The position numbers and the translations under genes are program-made. A DNA stretch of 64,000 nt from Polyangium sp. y55x31 (lineage in GTDB: Bacteria; Myxococcota_A; Polyangia; Polyangiales; Polyangiaceae). The DNA is taken from assembly GCF_029946505.1 (NCBI RefSeq), contig NZ_JARZHG010000007.1, positions 303,370 to 367,369 of the forward strand, read 5' to 3'. Numbering within the stretch: the stretch's first letter is position 1; each line of letters begins with the position of its first letter. This document shows, piece after piece, positions 62,128-64,000 of this stretch. The notes beneath the pieces were generated by a model. It searched no databases. It was given only the letters and a program-made list of their open reading frames with translations, and was not told the origin of the DNA.

Positions 62128-63753
62128 CTACACGCTGATCGCGCCCTTGCGGAACTCGCTGCGGGCGATCTTGACGTTCACGCAGGACGGTTTGTCCGCG
62201 GCGAAGGCCGCGTCGAGCGCCGGTCCGAGGTCCTCGGTGCGCTCGACCCAGTAGCCCACGCCGCCGAGCGCCTCGACGACCTTTTCATAACGCGTGTAAT
62301 CGAGCGACGTGGCCGGCGAGCGCTCCGCGCCGTAAAGGTCGACCTGGCCGCGGCGAATCTGCATCCACGCGGCGTCGTTGCCGATGATGCTGACGACCGG
62401 AATGCCCTGGCGCGCGAGCGCCTCGAACTCGGCCGCGTTGAAGCCGAAGGAGCCGTCGCCGTAAATGAGCACGACACGCGCGCCCGGACGGGCGAGCTTC
62501 GCGGCCATCGCATAACCGGGGCCGACGCCGAGCGTGCCGAGCGGGCCCGGGTCCATCCAGAGCTGCGGCCATTCGAGCTTGATCACGTTCGCCGCCGTGG
62601 CCACGAAATCGCCGCCGTCGCCGATGACGATGTCCTCCTTGCCGAGGCGCTTTCCAATCTCGTCGCAGACGCGCAGCGGGTTCGGCGGGTCGGTCGTGGC
62701 GTCGATCTCGGGCTGCATCTTGGCGCGCGACTTGTCCTCGGCCGCGCGCATCGCCGCGATCCAGCCGGGCGCGCGCTTCTCTTTCACCTCGGCGAGGAGC
62801 TGCTCCAGGACGAGGCCGCTGTCGCCGTGAATGGCGACGTCGACCTTGCGATTGCGGCCGATCTCGTTGCCGTCGAGGTCGATCTGAACGACCCGCGCGC
62901 CCGGATTGATGGCGCGGCCGTATTCGAGGCGGAAATCGAAGGGCGTGCCGAGGACGACGCAGAGATCGGTTTGTCCAAGCGCGACGCGGCGCGACCGGGC
63001 GAAGAAGTTCGGGTGCGCGTGCGGCAGGCCGCCGCGGGCCATGCCGTTCAGGAAATACGGGGCGTCGATCGCATCGGCGAACGCGCGCAGGATCTCCTTG
63101 CGCGGCGACCAGCGGAGCTGCGTGCCCACGATGAACATGGGCCGCTCGGCCTCGCGCAGCATGGCCGCGGCGCGGGCTACCGCGTGTGGATTGCCGGCGG
63201 GGCGCGGGGGTTCGTCGAAAGGAACCGTGGCGGGCGGGGCGTCGTCGCCGAAGTTCATGAGCAGATCGAGCGGCATCTCCAGGAAGACCGGGCCGGGGAC
63301 GTTGCCCTGCGCGATGCGGAAGGCGGCGTCGATGTACTCCTGGATGCGGTCGGTGGAGGGGACGGAGACGCTCCACTTCGTGACCGGGCGCATGAGCTCG
63401 ACGTGGTTCATGTCCTGGAGCGAGCCCATGTCGGCGAGCAGGCGCGGGCCGGCGCCGCCGATGACGATCATCGGGATGCCCGCGCGCTGGGCATTGGCGA
63501 CGGCGGTGACGGTGTCGGTGACGCCGGGGCCGGCCGTGACCGCGCAAACGCCGGGCTTGCCCGTGACGCGGGCCCAGGCGTCGGCCGCGTGACCCGCGGT
63601 CTGCTCGTGCCGGACGTCGACGACGCGGATGCCGTCGTCGAGACACCCATCGTAAATGGCCTGGATGTGCCCGCCGCAGAGCGTGAAGAGGTGCGTGACC
63701 CCGTGCCGCGCGAGCGCCTTCGATACGAGCCTGCCGCCGTGGACCTGTGCCAT
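62128..63753 (-). CDS. Thiamine-diphosphate-dependent enzyme, acetolactate-synthase-like
   Basis: 541 aa, ATG at 63753. Full ThDP fold: N-terminal domain with the catalytic Glu50 (VRHEQTAGHAADAWARVTG), central FAD-like/HDO domain, and C-terminal domain with GDGSFGFNAAEFEALARQGIPV...GND (the Mg/ThDP motif). Closest in pattern to large subunits of acetolactate synthase and oxalyl-CoA decarboxylase. The role may be pyruvate, glyoxylate or 2-oxoacid chemistry; no small subunit is adjacent. First of two genes. Confidence 0.88.
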   Translation of the reverse strand: MAQVHGGRLVSKALARHGVTHLFTLCGGHIQAIYDGCLDDGIRVVDVRHEQTAGHAADAWARVTGKPGVCAVTAGPGVTDTVTAVANAQRAGIPMIVIGGAGPRLLADMGSLQDMNHVELMRPVTKWSVSVPSTDRIQEYIDAAFRIAQGNVPGPVFLEMPLDLLMNFGDDAPPATVPFDEPPRPAGNPHAVARAAAMLREAERPMFIVGTQLRWSPRKEILRAFADAIDAPYFLNGMARGGLPHAHPNFFARSRRVALGQTDLCVVLGTPFDFRLEYGRAINPGARVVQIDLDGNEIGRNRKVDVAIHGDSGLVLEQLLAEVKEKRAPGWIAAMRAAEDKSRAKMQPEIDATTDPPNPLRVCDEIGKRLGKEDIVIGDGGDFVATAANVIKLEWPQLWMDPGPLGTLGVGPGYAMAAKLARPGARVVLIYGDGSFGFNAAEFEALARQGIPVVSIIGNDAAWMQIRRGQVDLYGAERSPATSLDYTRYEKVVEALGGVGYWVERTEDLGPALDAAFAADKPSCVNVKIARSEFRKGAISV

Positions 63754-63800
63754 GGCGGGGCATATACCACGGGAGGGCCGGCCGATGATAGGCTCCCGCC

Positions 63801-64000
63801 ATGACGAACTGGTTTGCTTGGAACATCGGCCGGGCCACGGCGGCGATGGCGCTCGTTTGCTGGGGCTGCTCGGGGGACGGCCCGGGCGCGAATACGACGG
63901 GATCCGGCGGATCCGCCGGCTCGGGCGGGTCGGGCGGCGACGCGGCGGGCCCGGGCTCGGGCGGCAGCGCGGGCGCGGGCGGCAGCGGCGGCGCGGGCTC
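63801..64000 (+). CDS. Gly/Ser-rich lipoprotein, partial
   Basis: The ATG at 63801 opens a signal with a hydrophobic core (NIGRATAAMALVCWGCS; the lipid Cys is 20 or 23), then a Gly/Ser/Ala-rich linker (GSGGSAGSGGSGGD and on) that continues off the right edge. It is another of the window's Gly-linker surface lipoproteins. The 47 bases before it separate it from the divergent ThDP gene. Confidence 0.8.
   Translation, partial: MTNWFAWNIGRATAAMALVCWGCSGDGPGANTTGSGGSAGSGGSGGDAAGPGSGGSAGAGGSGGAG

Overview
The window looks like chromosomal DNA of a myxobacterium, most likely of the Polyangium/Sorangium group. I infer this from the very high GC with strong third-position bias, a double hybrid histidine kinase, and several secreted lipoproteins that join a lipobox to a Gly-rich linker and then to Cys-rich, FG-GAP, SBBP, MopE-like or DUF4215 modules. 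RsbR-like PAS-STAS, HEAT-repeat and pentapeptide proteins fit the same picture. No prophage, IS element, CRISPR array or rRNA is visible. Two tRNA genes (Lys-CTT, Arg-TCG) lie near 44.2 kb.

Layout. 0-9.9 kb: partial SIMPL lipoprotein, giant hybrid kinase, FG-GAP lipoprotein, then a NYN/LOTUS RNA-binding protein followed closely by a carotenoid oxygenase. 9.8-15 kb (minus): a coupled pair (PAS-STAS protein and an unknown HTH-containing protein), a cupredoxin lipoprotein with a long Gly-rich stalk, and a DUF4215 lipoprotein. 15.1-19.6 kb (plus): an operon of di-haem cytochrome lipoprotein, small exported protein, FGE-domain lipoprotein and PhnD-like binding protein. 19.6-24.9 kb: aldo/keto reductase, a large SBBP lipoprotein and a Tat-exported flavin oxidoreductase.

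24.9-31.2 kb is the most unusual part. Co-directional minus-strand genes encode an OLD-family ATPase/nuclease with an AT-rich internal segment, an Rpn-family nuclease, a retron-type reverse transcriptase with an N-terminal helical extension, and a three-helix membrane protein. A class V aminotransferase and the flavin oxidoreductase follow on the same strand. The first four genes look like a defence module built around a reverse transcriptase, although there is almost no free space for a classical msr-msd RNA.

31.5-39.8 kb is accessory: two helical hypothetical proteins, a HEAT protein fused to a catalytically degenerate aldo/keto reductase domain, two adjacent Uma2 nucleases (one lacking its N-terminus), a two-copy structured repeat and a six-unit 41-bp tandem repeat. 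39.9-48.3 kb is more housekeeping: ABC-F ATPase, lipoproteins, tRNAs with promoter and terminator, MepA-like endopeptidase, exodeoxyribonuclease III, a hydrolase and a pentapeptide protein. A striking cluster of three identical-spacing dyads (TCGGAC-N7-GTCCGA) lies upstream of a small hypothetical gene. 48.4-64 kb: divergent response regulators, a GH65 phosphorylase overlapping a tandem universal stress protein, a Lon-type protease, a MopE-like lipoprotein, a TonB-dependent receptor, a 5'-nucleotidase-like lipoprotein, an M17 N-terminal-domain protein, a ThDP enzyme, and the start of another Gly-rich lipoprotein.
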